A stretch of DNA of 64,000 nucleotides from assembly GCA_037176845.1 (NCBI GenBank), contig JAYKXP010000186.1:1-64000 (forward strand), given 5' to 3'. The notes beneath the pieces are model-generated. The model saw only the letters and a program-made list of their open reading frames with translations. It did no database searches and was not told where the DNA came from. Shown piece after piece: positions 1 through 12,340 of the stretch. The stretch comes from Paramarasmius palmivorus. Lineage: Eukaryota > Basidiomycota > Agaricomycetes > Agaricales > Marasmiaceae. Each line of letters opens with the position of its first letter. Position 1 is the stretch's first letter. A program made the position numbers and the translations under genes.

Positions 1-2937
1 AACTCTCATCGTCGATGATAATTTTATATTTTCCTCTACACTCGTTCATGATCATGCCGCACATCCAAATTCTCCTTCGTCAACGACCTCGATACCTCCT
101 ATTCTGGCTCCTTGCTTTTCTCTCGCATGACCCACGATGCCTGGGGTATCGTTCCCCAAATCCAAGCTTGCAGACCAGTCACCCTTCTCCTGGCACTATT
201 CCCCACATGTATCGACCGTCTTCATCTTTTCAAGCAATCCTTCACTATAAACGGCACCGAAAACGTCCTGAAGAAGTCCTGAATTTTCCCCGCGGCGCTG
301 CTTATAGATGAAAAAAAAAAAAAAAAAAAAGAAGAAGGAAAGAACTTGGGTCATCCGTGCCACCATGAACACGACACCCGTCGTCGCCATGAATTTTCGG
401 CACTGCCCGTTTCCAGAGTAGGGGAAAGGACCGTCGTAAAGAAGGCTGTCGATACGCGAATGCGAATCCGGGACAACATGCCTGGGTTATGAATCGGTTA
501 CCTAGATGCTACGAGGGAAGATATGAAATGCCTTCGTTTGCGGAATTGTTTTGGAGAACACGAGAAGCGAGATGAGATTTATGGTTTCAGAGTTTTTGAT
601 TCCAATTAACTAATCTCACGAGCTCAAACGATATTGCGTTGGCGTTATAAGGATACCGTTTGATGTAAAGTGGTGATATCTCCCGATAAATGTCGCGCTT
701 GCTAACCTCAGAAACGTTTTAGGTCATCAATGGCCTTCAGTTCCCAAGATCCTACACCGTGATATCGAGCGTGAACAACCTAATGTTTCGACGAGTCGCG
801 ATCAGATTTAATGGTGTTCTGAAACGACCTTTGACCTTGCGTGCTTTATCGACGATCACAAGTCCCTACAGTCGAGCAGTCGTACTGGTACCAAGCCTTT
901 CATTGCCGACCTAAATCTGTTGTCACCCGTTCAGCTCGGTCCTACAGGCATAAAAAAAAAAAAAAAGCACTACGTGAGGTACGACTTGGAGTCCGTTTCC
1001 TATAAGGCTTCTTTGCTTGGATCATCGGTCCGCTTAGATGACGGAAGGAGATTGAGAATCCGCCGGATGAGAAGTGGTCACAGGGTGAATTGGAGGATGT
1101 TCCACAAGTCAAAATAACGATTGGTTTACTAGACCGATGGATCAAGTTTCGACACGTGGCTATCGCCGCTGCAATGGTTTGCGAGCGCTGGTCAAGCAGT
1201 TTAAGTAGCTGGAGGGATATATTATGTGCGTTGGATGATAAGGAGTCCGAATGTGCGAGTTTGAGGACTGCTGATGGGGAGCTGTTTGATGAGGCTACGT
1301 TGGGTGGAATGGTGACTTATACGACGTTCCTTTCAGCATTTAAGGATATCCCGGATCCTAGACGTACTTGATATGGTCTTTCATGATATATCTTCCATCT
1401 GTATATTCGCAAACCGCCTCATTGTATTTGGATTCTGTACTGTATATGTCGACAATGTAACCTCAATTAATTGTAGATACGAAATGCATAAAATACAAAA
1501 ACACAGATGCGCCATCGTTCACCGGCTCACCACTGTTCTTCTCGATTCAGCTGTTCCACAAACACAAACGTAACCACAATCTCATCAATTATAGGCATCC
1601 CTTCTTCTGATATCGAGAGCGTTGCCGGACTTGGTTTTCCGGAAAAGAATCCTGAATGGCTACGTTCGAATGAGGCGATGGTGATGTTGCGGTTGTCGCG
1701 TAGCTTGATGGGATGGAATAGGCTATATCACGACTCAAGCTGCGACGGTATAGTTTGGAGTGAACTACCGACCGGTCCGTTTGACTTTAACTTCCATGTG
1801 TATACGGTCCCTCGAGTGCATGAATGACCTTGCGCTATGTGTAACGAAGGGATTCTCAATCCACTTCCCAAAATCACGGAAAGGTGCTTACTTTCTAAAA
1901 GACCCCATAAATGTCCCATCACGAACAGGGACTAATCGCTACCTCCAAAAGACATAAATCGGTCTCATGTGCGCCCGCAGTCGAACTACTCCGACATCCT
2001 GTCCTTAGTTTAGGAATCTGTATCGTGGTAACAATCGAAGTGAACGATGACAGAAATCTCTTTCAGGGGAGCGAGTGAAAAAAATAGGTAATATTGAGAG
2101 TTTGGTTGTGTTTCCCAGAATCTGAGGTGGGTATCATTGGACATCGTCTAGGCGAGGAGGCGGAGGAGACCCATTAGACGCGGACCGGTGCCTCTCACGC
2201 GCAAGCTAAGTAGTATGGTCGACAATAGCCAAATGAGATGGGCAATGCCAACACTGTGCGCTAAAATTTACAGGCGGATAGAACTAGCGCCGAGCGTCCT
2301 AGGTTTCTATGACAGCCGGGACACTCTGACAGGGCGAGTGACAGGAACCCAGTGCAGTTGTAAATAAATGAGCCACCGCTGTTTTGTCTGTTAGGTTTAG
2401 CAGAAAACGTGCGTCCACAACCTCACTGGGAAACGTTCATCGTAAGCCTGGGGTAGCGACCTTCAGGATTTTGAATCACGGTCAACCTACAAAACACATC
2501 TCTGCATTCTAGCCAGATTCCCCAGCACTGAAGTCAATCCTTCCCGCGTTTGCGCAAACTCTGGGGACACAAAGGAACTCGTATAGGCACCTGTAAAACT
2601 CGTAGGCGTACTGCGCCTCGGGCCCGGGGATGGTCTCGCAATGTGAGCGCAGATCAAGAGAATAGTGCCATGACCCGCTTCCACAAGTCATCGAATGGCA
2701 TCCCTCGAGGCGTTTAGGAAAGACGACAACACAGACAGGAAAAGGAAGAAGCTAGATGAAGGGGAGAGCTGGGAACACGACGGAGAAGCACCGCGCCACG
2801 AAGGGATGCAGTAAAACGAGGAACAAGGCCAACGAAAACTAGGGTTGACCGTTCATTATGTTGAGAAAAGAAATATCAGATAGTGAAAACGAAAGAAATA
2901 TTCATTGTCATTGAAAACGACTAACACAAAAGTAGGC
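1..2937. other. No supported gene
   Basis: I see no family I recognise here. There is an A20 run at 311-330 and an A15 run at 952-966. Short open frames such as 1090-1371 (+) and 1507-1827 (+) lack an ATG context, splice pattern or motif that would make them convincing. They may be decayed exons of an old gene. Low-information sequence. Confidence 0.5.
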
Positions 2938-3733
2938 CTAGGCCTGGACGGTACCAAACCACCATTTACACGGAAGGAGCCTGTCGCCAGTTTTCGCAAA
3001 ATCTGCTCGCCCAGCAAAGGCTTTGCCTTGTAAGAGAAGGGGTATCCAATGACAATCTGTTTCCCACATCTTGTCAAAGGGGATTGGAGGCGTATCTTGT
3101 GTTGAAAACCATTCGGGTCGCATTTCGTCTGATCTACGCGTCGTCAAGTAGTGTGAGCGAAACAGAAGAGAGAAACTCACTCGGTAGGTTGACCAGTATA
3201 CTCCTCTCCGCGGTATATGTCTATATGAAAGGCTTTATCTTCGCCTTCGCTCAAGAAGAATAGGACACCGGCGTGTTGGAGGTTTGCTTTGATACCTGCT
3301 TCTTCCTAGGGTTCATTAGTGGGTATTGGGCAATAGAAGCATGAGGTTACCTCGAGTTCCCTAACAGCTGCGTCTAGGGATGTTTCTCCTGGTTCGACTT
3401 TTCCACCTAGAGACGCGTCAGAAGCTAGTTGAAGCAACGTGTCTGGATAGCTCACCGAATCCATTGTACCTAGAGTTTCATGAGCTTGATACAGTAGAGG
3501 TGAAGAGCACTTACTTTCCCATTCCAAACCCTCGTTTCTTGTACCCAAGTAGAATCTGGATAGAACGCTATATATGTCTGTATCACGATAGCAAAAACGC
3601 TGGCAGCCACCTGATTATCTCGAACAATGAATGCATTTGTGTAGAATTTGACTGTATCATAAGCCATCCATTCTTGCCTATCACCACCTTGAAGATATTC
3701 TCGTAGATTTCCTTGCACGCCTGGAGGTGCCAT
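2938..3733 (-). CDS. Nudix hydrolase, MTH1-like (oxidised purine dNTPase)
   Basis: Predicted 188-aa Nudix hydrolase of the MTH1/NUDT1 type, which cleaves 8-oxo-dGTP and related oxidised purine nucleotides to monophosphates and so cleans the nucleotide pool. Six exons splice in frame: 3733-3611, 3567-3515, 3469-3456, 3406-3351, 3305-3181, 3133-2938. The Nudix box is complete: G65-x5-E71-x7-R79-E80-L81-x-E83-E84-x-G86. It is preceded by LLGYKKRGFGMGKYNGFGGK, the segment around the MTH1 nucleotide pocket. The C-terminal PFDKMWETDCHWIPLLLQ matches the MTH1 region carrying the base-recognising acidic residues. The ATG at 3733 is the first in frame; an open frame continues upstream only through a TTG. 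It is transcribed away from the BUR1 gene, with 114 bp between start codons. The exact substrate is inferred from family similarity. Exon 3 is only 14 nt. Confidence 0.9.
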
Positions 3734-3847
3734 CGTGGGGGTGAGGCAAAAGCGAGGCAATTAGCTGGGCAAGCTGAGCGCTTCACAGGCTTACATAACA
3801 AGCAATAACCTTTGCTCAGCGTCGACCACGACGACGACGCTCGAGTG
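3734..3847. promoter_or_regulatory. Shared bidirectional promoter, Nudix/BUR1
   Basis: Only 114 bp separate the divergent ATGs of the Nudix gene (3733, -) and the BUR1 gene (3848, +), so both promoters must overlap here or within the 5' ends. No TATA box is evident. Confidence 0.5.
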
Positions 3848-6800
3848 ATGGTGTCTCCCTCAACATCCAAACGACGTACCTCACGTTCCCCGGACCCCAG
3901 ACCATACAAAAGACAAGCACCGTCAACACCAGAAGAAGGTGAAGTCGACGACGGCAGCGCGCCTCTTCCGTCTCTTCCACAACCACAGCTGGTACATGCT
4001 TTACCTCCAAAACCAACGACGGCAGCTTTGGCTGATTCTTCATCGAAATCAAAACCAAAGATAAAGTTTCCGTTCAAGACGAAGCAGGCTCAGGCTCAGG
4101 CTCAGTCGCAATCAGAGGGTGTACAGAATGTTTTTTCGAGGACTTCATCGCCTCCACCACAGGCTCGGAGAGAAAGAGATGATGATAGACGGTATGGGGA
4201 TGTAAAGGGAAGAGAGAGAAGGAATAATAGCCGTGGTGATCATTGGGAACCTTCACGAAGAGATAGAGACAGACGCTCTCGTTCACGCTCACGCTCATTT
4301 TCGCCTTCTTCGTCCGAGAAACATCGGTTACCTTCTCGACGCTCACCAGAGCCTGCATTTAGTCCGCCTAGAGGTCGTGGATACGACAGGGAAAGGGAAG
4401 ATAGACATGACAGGCGAAGAGATAGAGACAGAGACAGAGACTGGGATATGGATTACAGGGACAGAGACCGCGACCGCGACCGTCGTCGGTGGGACGACGA
4501 CAGACATTATCGACCTCAAGCTTACTCTTCACATTGGGACCGCAGAGACAGAGAAAGAGACAGGGACAGAGACAGAGACGACTACGAATACGATTACTAC
4601 CCACGTAGACGTTCGTCCTCTCGCAGTCGACACTATGACAGCTATCGTCCATCTTCCCCCGATAAAGACAGGGAAAAGGACAGAAACCCCCCTTCTTCTC
4701 TACCTCCTTCACACCAAGACTTTGCACGTACACCCCCAGGTCCACCGCCACCACCTTCACCCACGCACCCATCCGAATCCACGCAACCCCCAGCGCCTCC
4801 ATCATTACCTTCACATACACCCCCACCACCACCACGTACACCCCCTCCCATCCCACCACCTGATACACGCCTCGCTCAGCCTAAACCACGGTTACCCGAA
4901 AAACCAAAAGCTAAAGCTATTTATATGCCCGTTAATCCACCTCAAGCGCCTCCGTCTGATAAATACAGACCCTCAGATGAGAGGGAGCGCGAGAGAGGAC
5001 AAGACCCAGCACCACCGCCGAGGATACGCCTCGTCAAACGTAAACCTGTGCGCGAAGTTTCCAAGAAGGAAGAGTTGGTTAGGTTTGGTCGGGTTCTGAA
5101 GGGGTGTGGATCGCAAGACGACTATGAGGCTACGACAAAGTTGGGTGAGGGGACTTTTGGGTGCGTTTTTCTCTTTCTCTTTCGTTCTTGGGTTGATGTA
5201 CTGACTACCGTCATGAAAACAGAGAAGTGCACAAAGCGCTCCAAAAAACCACCGGTCGAGCTGTCGCACTCAAACGTATCTTGATGCATAACGAGAACGA
5301 GGGTATGCCAGTAACGGCTCTTCGGGAGATTAAGATTTTGAAAGCGATGAAGCATCCTTGTGTTATTGAAATTTTGGATATGTTTATTGTTAGGAGTATG
5401 TCTTTTTTTCTTTTACTTTTGATGCGGCTGATGCTGATGCCGATACAGGCAAGGATAACCAACCCATGTCTGTATACATGGTTTTTCCATACATGGACCA
5501 CGATCTCGCAGGTTTACTGGAAAACGAAAGGGTTAAGCTCCAGCCTAGCCATATAAAGTTGTACATGAAGCAGTTGCTGGAAGGTACAGCTTATATGCAT
5601 CGGGTATTTACTTTCTATGTCTGTTCAGAAACCTCGATGCTAACAACCACGCACAGAACCACATCCTCCACCGTGACATGAAAGCCGCCAACCTACTTAT
5701 ATCCAATACTGGTTCTTTACGTATAGCCGATTTCGGTTTAGCACGTACATACGAGTACGGTCGGCCGCTTGATACTCAAAGTCGCGATTGGGTAGGAAGG
5801 AGGTTGGAGGAGAAGGAAAGAAAATATACCAATTGTGTTGTTACGAGGTGGTACAGACCACCAGAGTTGTTGATGGGAGCGAGGAATTACGGTGATGAGG
5901 TTGATATTTGGGGGATTGGGTGGGTGCTTTCTCCTCTTCCGCTTCCTCTTCCTTTTCCTGATGCTAACGCTACTTCCAGGTGCATCCTAGGAGAAATGTT
6001 CAACCGCCGACCTATTCTCCCCGGAACGTCCGATCTCGACCAGCTAGAGCGTATCTGGCAGTTGTGTGGCACACCGAACCAACACACCTGGCCGAATTTT
6101 GATAATCTGCCTGGATGTGAAGGTATCACGAGGTGGAATACGACTCATCCGAGGAGAGTTAGGCAGGCTTATGAGGTGTTAGTTTTTCCTTCCTTCTTTT
6201 CTTGTTGACTCTTGATTTTGACGCGAAACAGGGTTGGCAAAGAAACATGCGATTTATTGGATAAACTCCTCATTTGTAACCCACAAGAGAGGATCACAGC
6301 GGAAGATGCTTTGAATCATGAGTATTTTTGGACAGATCCGTTACCTGCAGATCCAAAAACGTCAGCCCTTCCTTCTTCTTTTCTTTCCTTTTCCTCGCTC
6401 GCTCACACACATACCAACAGTCTACCCGTATACGAAGCCTCCCACGAATTCGACAAACGCAGTCAGAGAATGCATCAACGTCCACCTCCGGCTGCACCAC
6501 CACATCCACACGTGCCTTCGTTACCCCCTGGGCAGAGGTATGGACACGAGCCGCAGCATAGGGCGATGTCGATACCGTATCAAGGGCTTAATGGTCGAGG
6601 CCCTATTGGGTTCCCGCCGCCGGTTCATTATAGTAATGGCGGTGGGCCGCCTGGTGCTTATGGTGGCGCTCCTGCTCCTGCTCCTGCTCCTGGGAGGTAT
6701 GACCCTAGACTACCGCGTGCACCGTCGTTGGCGAGGAATGGGCCATATGGTGGTGGTGGCGGCGGCGGCGGTGGAAGGAATGGAGTCGGTAGACCTCCGC

Positions 6801-6988
6801 CGCAGGTACAGAGGAATACAGGTCCCAATCCTGGGCCTGGGCCAGGACCAAGATTGGCGCCGCCAGGTCTACCTCAGAGGCCTGCTGATCCTCAAGGAAG
6901 GAATGCACCAGTACCTGCACCGGCGACGAGAGGTGGGGAGTTTGATGACAGAGGCGGTGGTGCGGGGGCAGGGTTGAACTATGGTTGA
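3848..6988 (+). CDS. CDK9/Bur1-type cyclin-dependent kinase
   Basis: Nuclear kinase of the P-TEFb/BUR complex that phosphorylates RNA polymerase II CTD and Spt5 during elongation. Seven exons (3848-5160, 5223-5395, 5449-5603, 5657-5919, 5980-6177, 6232-6360, 6421-6988) give 932 aa. Residues 1-425 are low-complexity and rich in RS/RD repeats, then prolines. The kinase domain spans about 426-735: GEGTFGEV glycine loop, K455, PVTALRE helix, HRDMKAAN with D554, DFG at D572, and T-loop T605 in KYTNCVVTRWYRPPE. The ALNHEYFWTDPLP end resembles CDK9 and Bur1 more than Ctk1/CDK12. The C-terminal tail (about 745-932) is Pro/Gly-rich. An upstream TTG extends the frame, but the ATG at 3848 is preferred. 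The intron-5 donor (GTTAGT at 6178) follows from the need to keep frame. A diverged fragment of exons 5-7 recurs at 52.4 kb. Confidence 0.9.
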
Positions 6989-7276
6989 CCATGTCTCCGT
7001 CTCCGTCTCCATCTTTACCTTTTTTATCTCGTGCGTTTCGTAGACCAGACCAGGCAACGTTCAGGAGCATCCTTGTTTGTTTTTCGTCTTCCGTGATTTT
7101 GTGACTCATGCATTTCAGGTTACTTATACAGACATACAGGCATATTTGATACCTACCTCCATCCATTCATTCTTCCATCGCATAGTGTATAAGAGTATGT
7201 AAGTAAGTGATATTGCAGCTTGAATATCGATTTGCTATCGTTATGTAAGCTGAACAAGACTTTGCACAACACTACC
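6989..7276. other. BUR1 to CRN intergenic
   Basis: A 288-bp gap holding the BUR1 3' flank and the CRN 5' flank. No gene is visible. Confidence 0.4.
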
Positions 7277-9029
7277 ATGACCACCTCCCGCGTTTGGTAT
7301 CTCCTCGTCGACCACAAGAATCAGCCCATTGGAAGGCCCTCCAAGGTTTCATCTCTGGGCATAGAATATGTCGTTGACTTGAAGGAGAAAGTGAAGGAAA
7401 ACGCAGCGGTCACTCTCAAGGACGTCGCCGCCTCCCAACTCGAAGTGTGGAGATGCACGAATCAGGAGATCCAGTTGGTCGGAAAAGACACCCGTGTCCA
7501 AGAGATCTTCTCCAAGGATCAGGTTGTATATCTGAACGAGCAGCAGGAAATAGCAGAGTTGCAGATCAAGGCAAAAGAAATACTATTCATCCGGGTACAG
7601 GCCCTAGTGCAAAGTATGTTGTAGCCTTCCGCGTTATTCTGCTCTAAAGTCCTGTTACAGAGCTACTGAATGACAATAGTCTAAACAACTACTGGCCTTA
7701 CCGTATGCACAAATTGTTTTGGGGGAAGAGCCACCTGTTGTCGCAGGCGGAGTGGGAAGCTCGCCCTTTGGATTGGCTCAAGTCAACAAATTGGCATTTG
7801 TATCGTCTTAGCTATTATGAAAAGTTGGAGGAAAGGATCAAGACTATCAAACAAGCAGGAAAAGAAGGGGTTGTCATCCTTGGAAACCCGGGCGCTGGTA
7901 AGTTCTAAAGACGCTATAATACTTGTACTCATACTCGTTGACAGGAAAATCCAGCTTCTTAGAGTACTTGTATATTCGAAGTCTTTGCAACAAAGAAGAC
8001 GTCGTTTTCTTTTTCGACGGAACTATCGCAATCCATACAGAAGAAAAGTGCTATGTCACTAACATCAAGTCGCTCCCACAGGGGTTCTTCGAAGTGGATG
8101 ATTTCAATGGTGTCACTTTACTCATCGAATGGAACAAGCTCGCAGATCCACCAGCTGCTTTGGTCCGTAAAGGAGTCCGCCTTTTCGCAGTTCAGGCAAC
8201 TTCTCCAAGAGAGGAGAGATATAGATGGATTGAACAACGTCCCTCGGTGGTGGAAGTCGTTGTAGATCTTCCCTCTAATGAAGACTTTTACAAGATGTGG
8301 GTTTCCTTTGCTTGCACTCCGATTTATTCCTGTTGCTAACTGCTGCGAATATACAGTCTTCCTACGCATACTCGGGCGAATGTCGATGCTGCAATCGCCA
8401 AATGGGGCCGGGACATACGTAAAATACAGAAAGCTTTAACTGACGGAGAGAGATCCTTGGAGAACACTGTCAAGACCGCTCTCGACAGGATGACCTTGGA
8501 CGATTTGCTTATCCTCTCCAAAAATCCTTCAGCGTCGCCGCTATGTTTCTCCCATGGCCTCATCGCTACGGCGGCTCAAACTCTGGATAGGTCCTGCCCC
8601 ACCGACTCGGACATCATGGTTCACTTCATAACATCTCCATACATCTGTCGCACCTTCCTGCAAGCTATTGTCCTGATGAAGAAGGTGAAGCTTGAGCAGT
8701 TCTTCTTTATGCTGCGCTGCGATACCTCTTTGGGAGCTACCAGAGGCATAGTCTTCGAAAACCTGGCACACGAAGCGATCATAAACAGAGGCAAATTCGA
8801 GGTACGACCGGTGGATCTTAGAAGCGGACACGTGGTCGAATCCGGATTACGAGTTCGTAATGAAATAAGAACTCGTTTTTTATGGGTGACCCGTTCAAAT
8901 CCTCTTATTCGGCGTTATCAATTGACATATCAATTGATCATATCCTTTTCACACGCTTTGCCCGTTTTCCGGGCCTCAGGCCTTCTTTGTGTTTCTGGTG
9001 TTTTTGCCCTTGTTTCTTCCGTTGGTTGA
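7277..9029 (+). CDS. Crinkler (CRN)-type protein, C-terminal domain truncated
   Basis: Predicted CRN-family protein. In fungi these are large lineage-specific families whose members carry an N-terminal ubiquitin-like header, a P-loop NTPase and a C-terminal restriction-endonuclease-like domain. Four exons (7277-7613, 7661-7897, 7945-8296, 8357-9029) encode 532 aa. Residues 1-112 (VWYLLVD start) match the header. The Walker A motif GNPGAGKSS lies near residues 186-194 and its lysine codon spans intron 2. Near residue 450 the sequence GIVFENLAHEAIINRGKFEV is the start of the PD-(D/E)XK-like nuclease. Homology stops around 8860: the next ~55 residues to the stop look like translated non-coding, pyrimidine-rich DNA. 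The missing nuclease half has a counterpart at 51.7-52.3 kb. Probably non-functional as a nuclease. Confidence 0.75.
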
Positions 9030-9721
9030 CGTATGCGTGCGTATGCGTGCGGTTTGTTGCAGTGCTCTTCGAATTCCGTTTCTTTTTTTTTTTGGTCGGT
9101 CTGGCCTGCCTGCTGATCTGTTCTCACGTGTTGCTTTAGTAAGTTTTCGCCGGCAGGCTTCGGAATCGGAAGGTAACCGCGTTTCTCTCTTGAGTCTTTT
9201 CCATCATCGTCTACTCTTGGTTTTCGTTTGTGGGCTTCAGCTTTTCTCCTCTTATTGGTTTTCTAGGTGCGGGCCGGGCACAATCTTTTGCTGCTCGTTG
9301 TTGTAGGCTCGTTCAACGTTGGTTCAAGGGCTCTGAGGCATGTTGCTTTAAAGGGGTTGTATGTATTCTCGAGGTTTTTTTGATGCTATTCCACACGCTT
9401 TGTTCTCGTTTTCTTGCTTGTTTCGATCTCTATGTGCTTGCTGATGTTCCGCGCGTTTAGTTCCGTCTCGTTGTCCGTCGTCGCGACAGGTCTGATTCGA
9501 CCTACCGCTTTACGTTGGATTCGTAATGTTTGTTGTGGCGACTCTTCGATTCTTAGTTTATTTCGTCGATCCGCGCTCTCTGTTTTCTTCGTGGACAGGC
9601 GGCTTTGGCCTAGGGTTAGGTTGAGTTCGTGGGTGGGAAGCTATAAATTGGTTCCAGGCTCTTTTTTCACCTTCAACCTTCCACCCATTTTGACCTTTTG
9701 ATTCCGAGTTCGCATCCATCC
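9030..9721. other. Pyrimidine-rich leader region
   Basis: T/C-rich sequence typical of a fungal 5' flank, with no coding pattern. It leads into the gene at 9722. A TATA-like TATAAATT lies at 9642-9649, about 75 bp before that ATG. Confidence 0.5.
9642..9649 (+). promoter_or_regulatory. TATA box-like element
   Basis: TATAAATT lies about 75 bp upstream of the ATG at 9722, in a pyrimidine-rich promoter. Confidence 0.45.
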
Positions 9722-10447
9722 ATGCCCGCCAATCTTGACATCACTGTCCGAGAGCGCAAAGTTGCGTTTCGAGTCTATTCACCTATTTTCCAGGAGTTTT
9801 TTAATCGTTTGGTCGAGTCCTATCCTCGTACGTTGGATGGGCGTTTGGGCACGATCTCTGGGTATTGGAACCCTCGATATCGGCAGTATGAGTTGCTTTT
9901 GCTCCGTACGTTGGCGGTGCGTCCCTCCTTTGTCTATTTTGGTTCTATTGCGACGGTTTTACTAAGAGATTGTTAGGACTATCCCATCCGACTTCAGAAG
10001 ATCTTTCCCGATAAGCCGCTGCTTTCTCTCCGTTTCCGGAACAACGTTGAGTTGGTGCTTGGGACGATGAACGGATTGATGTCGGATGGGTTCACTTGCC
10101 TGGTTCTCAATGGCCTCATGGCGTGTCCTCCCGCTGCTGTTGCTTACCCCAGAGACTTGAGCTGCATCACTAACGCTCAGCTTTGGGCTGTCGTCACCAT
10201 GCGTATGGAGTTCGGGCTCGTCTACCCTGACCAAAGCGGTATGGCATATGCTTGCGGGTACTTCGATAGGTCCGCGCTTGATTGGTTGCGTACCGGTCTA
10301 GCATTTTATTTCAGGGTCAACGTTTTGACTGGGAACGATCTTTACTCCTGTGTGGACTGCGGTGTGTATTGGGGTTGCATTCCTCTATCTGTTCTTGGGC
10401 TTATTGTTTTTTTTTTTGCCCTTCAAGTCACCGAGGCCTTGCTCTGA
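9722..10447 (+). CDS. Lineage-specific protein, paralogue of 45776-46478
   Basis: Function unknown. Exons 9722-9916, 9977-10361 and 10428-10447 encode 199 aa. Evidence that it is real: its paralogue at 45.8 kb has the same two intron positions and phases (phase 0 after a TLA/NLA tripeptide, phase 1 before a short last exon). The two also share aligned blocks, QEFFNRLVESYPRT against QEFFNRVVEAYPRT, RFRNNVELV against RFRDNVDLV, and ITNAQLWA against ATNSQLWA. No signal peptide, membrane segment or known catalytic motif is apparent; the protein looks like a small, mostly helical globular domain. The last exon encodes only seven residues, and its boundary rests on the paralogue. Confidence 0.75.
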
Positions 10448-10788
10448 TTGGGTCTCACAAAGCGGTGAAGGACTTGGCGTAGAATCTGTTCGCTGGTTGG
10501 GTGTATTAGTAGCGTTGGAGTATTTTGCGACTTGCCGTGTTACTCGTGTTGTCTTGGGTGTTGAAAGCGAAGGTTTAGTGTCTACGCCTGTTTTGTATGT
10601 AGTGTGTCCGGTGTAAAAAAGAAGCAATGTAAAATCAGTATTGTTTTACTTTGTTGCACAGGAATAATATTGTGGTCGTTTTCCAGGAACGAAGCATGAG
10701 CATAGTGTTTCGCGTTGGCCAGTGAAGTATATTAACAGGGATGATGTCATACATCGTGGTTATTGGCTAAGTAACGCTATTTCAACTT
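10448..10788. other. Convergent intergenic region
   Basis: 341 bp between the ends of two convergent genes. No gene seen; it should hold both terminators. Confidence 0.4.
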
Positions 10789-11270
10789 TTACTGTTCGCT
10801 GATGTCCATGTCGCTGCTGTCGTCGACGACGATGTAATCGTTGGCTTCTTCAGCACCTGAGCTTTCTTCCTCTGATTCCTTCTCTTTGCCTGACGACTCA
10901 GAGTCGAGCTGTTCTTCCTCAGAATCTTCTTCGGCTGATGCCTTGGTGTGGGAGAGATCCTCTTCGGATGCTTCGTTGGCATTCCATTCGTTCTCGTCAT
11001 CGTCGGTCCCAGCTGCGAGGTCTTCCATGAACGTGGTTTGAGCTAATATTTCCGCTATTGGCTCTGGGGACGCTGTGACATGTAAGACTTTTGACAACTG
11101 TCGATGGTTTGCTGACTTACTATACTGAAGGATAGTCTCGACCAACAATCTGACGGCTTGCTGCTGAGCGTAGCTCATGCCGTTTAGTTGCATTGCGATC
11201 TTGGTTGACACTGTCGAGTATATGCATTAGTATAGGTGAGTTTTTTCATTGATCGATTACCTGTTTGCAT
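10789..11270 (-). CDS. Small acidic protein of unknown function
   Basis: Three exons (11270-11261, 11210-11121, 11072-10789) encode 127 aa starting MQTVSTKIAMQLNGMSYAQQ. The first 60 residues are mildly amphipathic. The last ~70 are strongly acidic and serine-rich, with runs such as SEEEQLDSESSGKEKESEEE, and end in VVDDSSDMDISEQ, the sort of tail seen in nuclear or histone-interacting proteins. No recognised domain. The first exon has only 10 coding nucleotides, so the start depends on the splice call; all junctions are GT-AG and keep frame. It is convergent with the gene at 9722-10447. A nuclear role is inference from composition only. Confidence 0.6.
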
Positions 11271-12340
11271 TGATAGTTGTTTCTGGACAGGTCGAAGGCA
11301 AAGTTGGAGCAGTATGTATAAAGGTCGACGTTCCGTGGTCTTAAAAGGCGTGTTGGTGGGCGGATCACTGGTGGTTTTGCTTTTCGGTCGGCTTTACTTT
11401 CGATGGAGTTGGACCTCGTTTTGTACCTTTCAGGTTTGGTGATCGGCTTATGCTGAGGATCGATGCAGCGTAGCATGGAGTGTGCTTGCAAGCTTGTTTT
11501 GCTCAGGCTGCAGAACGTAGTCTTGCATTTTCTTATCGGTTGATTTTTTCTTCTTTTCGGCAGGGGTGTTGTTGCTTGTCGTTGGTGGAGGACGATCAGG
11601 TGTGTTTGCGCCTCAAAGTTTGCTTTCTCTGAAAATTTGAGTATGGCTACTAGGTTCATCGGTGGATCTGCTTATTCGGACGAACGTGGATATTTGATTG
11701 GTGCGGACTTAAATTTGCAGTTGGGCGGAAGGTTGCACCCTTTCCTTGTTGTACACTTTGGTTACGTTAAGGCCCTCATTCCGAAGTTCTGACCGGTAAC
11801 CTCGTAGTTGATTTTTATCCCCGGTGAGTGCGTTGGTTAGGTTGGACGATGATTGGAATGTATTGTTCGGCGACTTTGTGCTTCTTGGCTATCCGTCGTT
11901 TCAATTCGGGTCGCAAGGGATCAGTTGCAGCCCTCCAGACCCTTGTCATCCTTGGGCGCTACAGTTGGATCGCGTTATTGAGGATGCAGAGGTTCTGGTA
12001 CAACCTTTCCATTTTGTTTGGTGACATCGGTCGGATCGGCGAGGATTTTAGTGCTGCATTTCATCTCGAGATGGTTGAGCTGTATTTTGGTGCGTGATTT
12101 GGATTGCGAAGTATTTTCTTCTCGTCTTTTTGATTGTTGTGTCTTTGTTTGTCGCTCGTTTTTCGAGTTGATCGTCATTTATTTAGGGAGCGTTCTCTTT
12201 CTCCAAGTACTGAAGCTTGCACTTTGGCGCGTTCATTGAACTTGTTGGCTGTATGTGTTCCCTTTCTGTTTCTTCGTCTTCGAGTTAATCTTTCGCTTGT
12301 TGTCCTTCGATCGCCTGGTCTTTGCTACCGGTTTGTTTAG
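11271..12340. other. No supported gene
   Basis: About 1.07 kb, T/G-rich on the + strand, between divergent genes starting at 11270 (-) and 12341 (+). Open frames in it lack motifs or a consistent splice pattern. Likely promoter and 5' UTR sequence for both. Confidence 0.4.

Noticed and set aside
311..330. A20 run as possible poly(A) tail of a retroposon
   Set aside because: No associated coding sequence, target-site duplication or element; a simple homopolymer.
3812..3847. Upstream TTG as BUR1 start
   Set aside because: TTG is not used for initiation here; the first ATG in frame is 3848.
4233..5099. Long + strand open frame overlapping the BUR1 N-terminus, Thr/His/Glu-rich
   Set aside because: It is the +1 shadow of the repetitive RS/RD/P-rich BUR1 exon 1; the correct frame continues into the kinase domain.
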